A stretch of 13,043 nt of DNA from DATKYV01 sp035528275 (GTDB lineage: Bacteria > Acidobacteriota > Terriglobia > UBA7540). The stretch lies in contig DATKYV010000243.1 in assembly GCA_035528275.1 (NCBI GenBank), positions 1 through 13,043 of the forward strand. Direction: 5' to 3'. Shown here one piece after another: positions 11,869-13,043 of the stretch (its first letter is position 1; the number at the start of each line of letters is the position of its first letter). The notes beneath the pieces are model-generated. The model was not told where the DNA came from. It searched no databases and saw only the letters and a program-made list of their open reading frames with translations. The position numbers and the translations under genes are program-made.

Positions 11869-12744
11869 GTGTTTGCATACAGCAATTCCAAAGAGCTGTT
11901 TGAGTGGTGCAAGGTTCCGCCCGCCGAGCTGTCGTGGCACCCTGACGCCAAGGTGAAACTCAAGATCGTTCCCACCGCGCAGGACGTCTATCGAGCGTTC
12001 GCGCAGGAGATGCTGGAAGAGGTGAAGACCAACAACGCCGCCGCCCGGCCCACCCGGTGGATTCTCCCCTGCGGGCCACGCGGCGAGTATCCGCTGTTCA
12101 TCGAGCAGGTCAACCGGGAGCGGATCAGCTTGAAGCGGGTCCACGTCTTCCACATGGACGATCACCTCGATTGGCAGGGGCGCCATCTGCCTCTCGATCA
12201 TCCCTTCAGCCTGAAAGGATGGATGTTGAAGCACTTCTATGGGCCGATCGATGCAGATTTGAACGTGCCCGAGGAGCAGCGGCACTTTCCCCATATCTCG
12301 CGGATCGAAGAAATGGCGGAGAAGATCGAGGCGGCGGGCGGTGTGGACACGACGTACGGGGGAATCGGCTACCGCGGCCACATCGCGTACAATGAGCCGC
12401 CCCGCTCGCCCTGGTACCGCGTGAGCGTGGAGGAGTTTCGAAATTCCACCACGCGCATTCTTCACTTGAACGAAGACACGCTCATCGCGCTCAGTCACCG
12501 GGCGGCCGGGGGGTGCTCGGACATCGTCGCCCCCATGGCGATTACACTGGGGATGCGGGAATTGCTGGGGGCGCGGCGCGTCCGCCTTTACAGTGAGACC
12601 GGGGCGTGGAAGCAAACGGTTATTCGCATTCTTCTTTTTGGAAATGTCAGCCCGGAAGTTCCGGTAACCTATTGCCAGGAGCATTCGGATTGCGTGGTCA
12701 CCGTGGATGAGGCCACCGCGGCGTGTCCTCCACTGGGAATCTAG
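11869..12744 (+). CDS. NagB-like glucosamine-6-phosphate isomerase/deaminase family protein
   Basis: A 291-aa protein of the NagB/6-phosphogluconolactonase fold. VHVFHMDDHLDW (91-102) matches the NagB active-site segment with D97 at the place of E. coli Asp72. YGGIGYRGHIAYNEPP (163-178) matches GGVGVDGHIAFNEP, retaining the His (H171) and Glu (E176) but with R169 where E. coli has Asp141. The altered triad and an extra N-terminal stretch (MFAYSNSKELFEWCKVPPAE, reading GTG as Met) suggest a divergent substrate, so the call is to family only. GTG 11869 has AGGGAGG seven bases upstream. The stop TAG (12742-12744) lies within the left end of a MITE-like element, so the C-terminus may have been trimmed by insertion. 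It is probably cotranscribed with the SDR and PfkB genes. Confidence 0.85.
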   Translation: MFAYSNSKELFEWCKVPPAELSWHPDAKVKLKIVPTAQDVYRAFAQEMLEEVKTNNAAARPTRWILPCGPRGEYPLFIEQVNRERISLKRVHVFHMDDHLDWQGRHLPLDHPFSLKGWMLKHFYGPIDADLNVPEEQRHFPHISRIEEMAEKIEAAGGVDTTYGGIGYRGHIAYNEPPRSPWYRVSVEEFRNSTTRILHLNEDTLIALSHRAAGGCSDIVAPMAITLGMRELLGARRVRLYSETGAWKQTVIRILLFGNVSPEVPVTYCQEHSDCVVTVDEATAACPPLGI

Positions 12745-12892
12745 TGCCGTTCCAACTTAATCCGCCAAGGCCCGCCCCGTCCGTCAGCTGACGGATTTGG
12801 GAACGGACCGGGGGTTTGCATCGCAAGGGCTCGGCAAAATCATCGAAGTCGCCCCTCACCGAATTAGGACGAATTAGTTGGAACGGCACTAG
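12741..12892. mobile_element. MITE-like element with about 20-bp terminal inverted repeats
   Basis: CTAGTGCCGTTCCAACT at 12741-12757 is repeated exactly in inverse at 12876-12892. The pairing extends three more bases (AAT) with one unpaired T on the left. The 152-bp interior has no credible gene but holds a perfect palindrome CCGTCAGCTGACGG (12781-12794) and a GAATTAG direct repeat (12861-12867 and 12871-12877). The outermost CTAG at both ends may be a 4-bp target duplication or part of the inverted repeat. It splits the NagB-like and PfkB genes and, in mRNA, could fold into a long hairpin. Confidence 0.7.
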
Positions 12893-12912
12893 ACAGAAGA
12901 CGAGGTGCAAGA

Positions 12913-13043
12913 ATGGAGCGAACGGGCGTTGTTGTTGTGGGTAGCCACGTGCAGGGATTGTTCATGCGCGTGGAACGCTTTCCCACCGCTGACGAGACGG
13001 TCCTGGGCTGGGATTATCGCGAAGCTCTGGACGGAGGCAAGGG
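12913..13043 (+). CDS. PfkB-family carbohydrate kinase, N-terminal part (cut by window end)
   Basis: The first 43 codons read MERTGVVVVGSHVQGLFMRV, then ERFPTADETVLG and EALDGGKG. A leading beta strand with VVGS, a P.ADETV.G segment and GGKG are the N-terminal signature of ribokinase/PfkB sugar kinases, in which GGKG begins the substrate-binding motif (usually followed by N-A). ATG 12913 has GAGG about 8 bases upstream, just after the MITE-like element. The ATP-binding C-terminal motif lies outside the window, so the substrate (ribose, fructose, inositol-type or other) cannot be assigned. It probably phosphorylates the sugar handled by the SDR and NagB-like enzymes. Confidence 0.82.
   Translation, partial: MERTGVVVVGSHVQGLFMRVERFPTADETVLGWDYREALDGGK

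Noticed and set aside
11809..12684. 291-codon minus-strand frame opposite the NagB-like gene
   Set aside because: The plus strand encodes the conserved NagB-like active-site motifs and has a ribosome-binding site. The minus frame has neither.

Overview
The window looks like chromosomal DNA of a high-GC, free-living Gram-negative bacterium, most likely an acidobacterium. That placement is inferred from three things: a split alternative complex III operon, a TolB-like/TPR protein of the kind abundant in Acidobacteriota, and intergenic DNA full of palindromes. No rRNA, tRNA or CRISPR array was seen.

Left edge (1-2256). A family-B DNA polymerase fragment (minus strand) and a membrane-anchored TPR protein (plus strand) face each other with their 5' ends, and both seem to lack their normal N-terminal domains. 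They meet at a cluster of GTAG-headed palindromes that resemble REP/BIME elements. More of these palindromes fill the gap after the TPR gene.

Centre (2257-8543, minus strand). An alternative complex III operon runs actA-actB1-actB2-actC-actD-actE: pentaheme cytochrome c, molybdopterin-oxidoreductase-like protein, four-cluster Fe-S protein, NrfD-type quinol-site membrane protein, DUF3341 protein and monoheme cytochrome c. The complex oxidises quinol and passes electrons to cytochrome c. ActB, a single fusion protein in the well-studied complexes, is two genes here, and no actF follows actE. The spacers are unusual. The actA-actB1 gap is a degenerate tandem array of about 20 heptamers running from stop codon almost to start codon. 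The actB1-actB2 gap holds a REP pair. The actC-actD gap holds a shorter heptamer array that shares sequence with the first.

Right side (8544-13043). A divergent GNAT acetyltransferase is followed by a remnant of a BNR-repeat protein. Then come an APC-family transporter (minus strand) with a possible 51-codon gene just upstream, and a plus-strand set of SDR dehydrogenase, NagB-like sugar-phosphate isomerase/deaminase and PfkB sugar kinase (cut by the window end). This set looks like a small sugar or polyol catabolic operon. A 152-bp MITE-like element with about 20-bp terminal inverted repeats sits between the NagB-like and kinase genes and supplies the NagB-like stop codon.

The most unusual signals are non-coding: the period-7 arrays in the respiratory operon, the REP-like palindromes whose stems differ in sequence but stay self-complementary, and the MITE-like element. 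The repeat cluster at 440-547 may also mark a genomic deletion or an assembly join.
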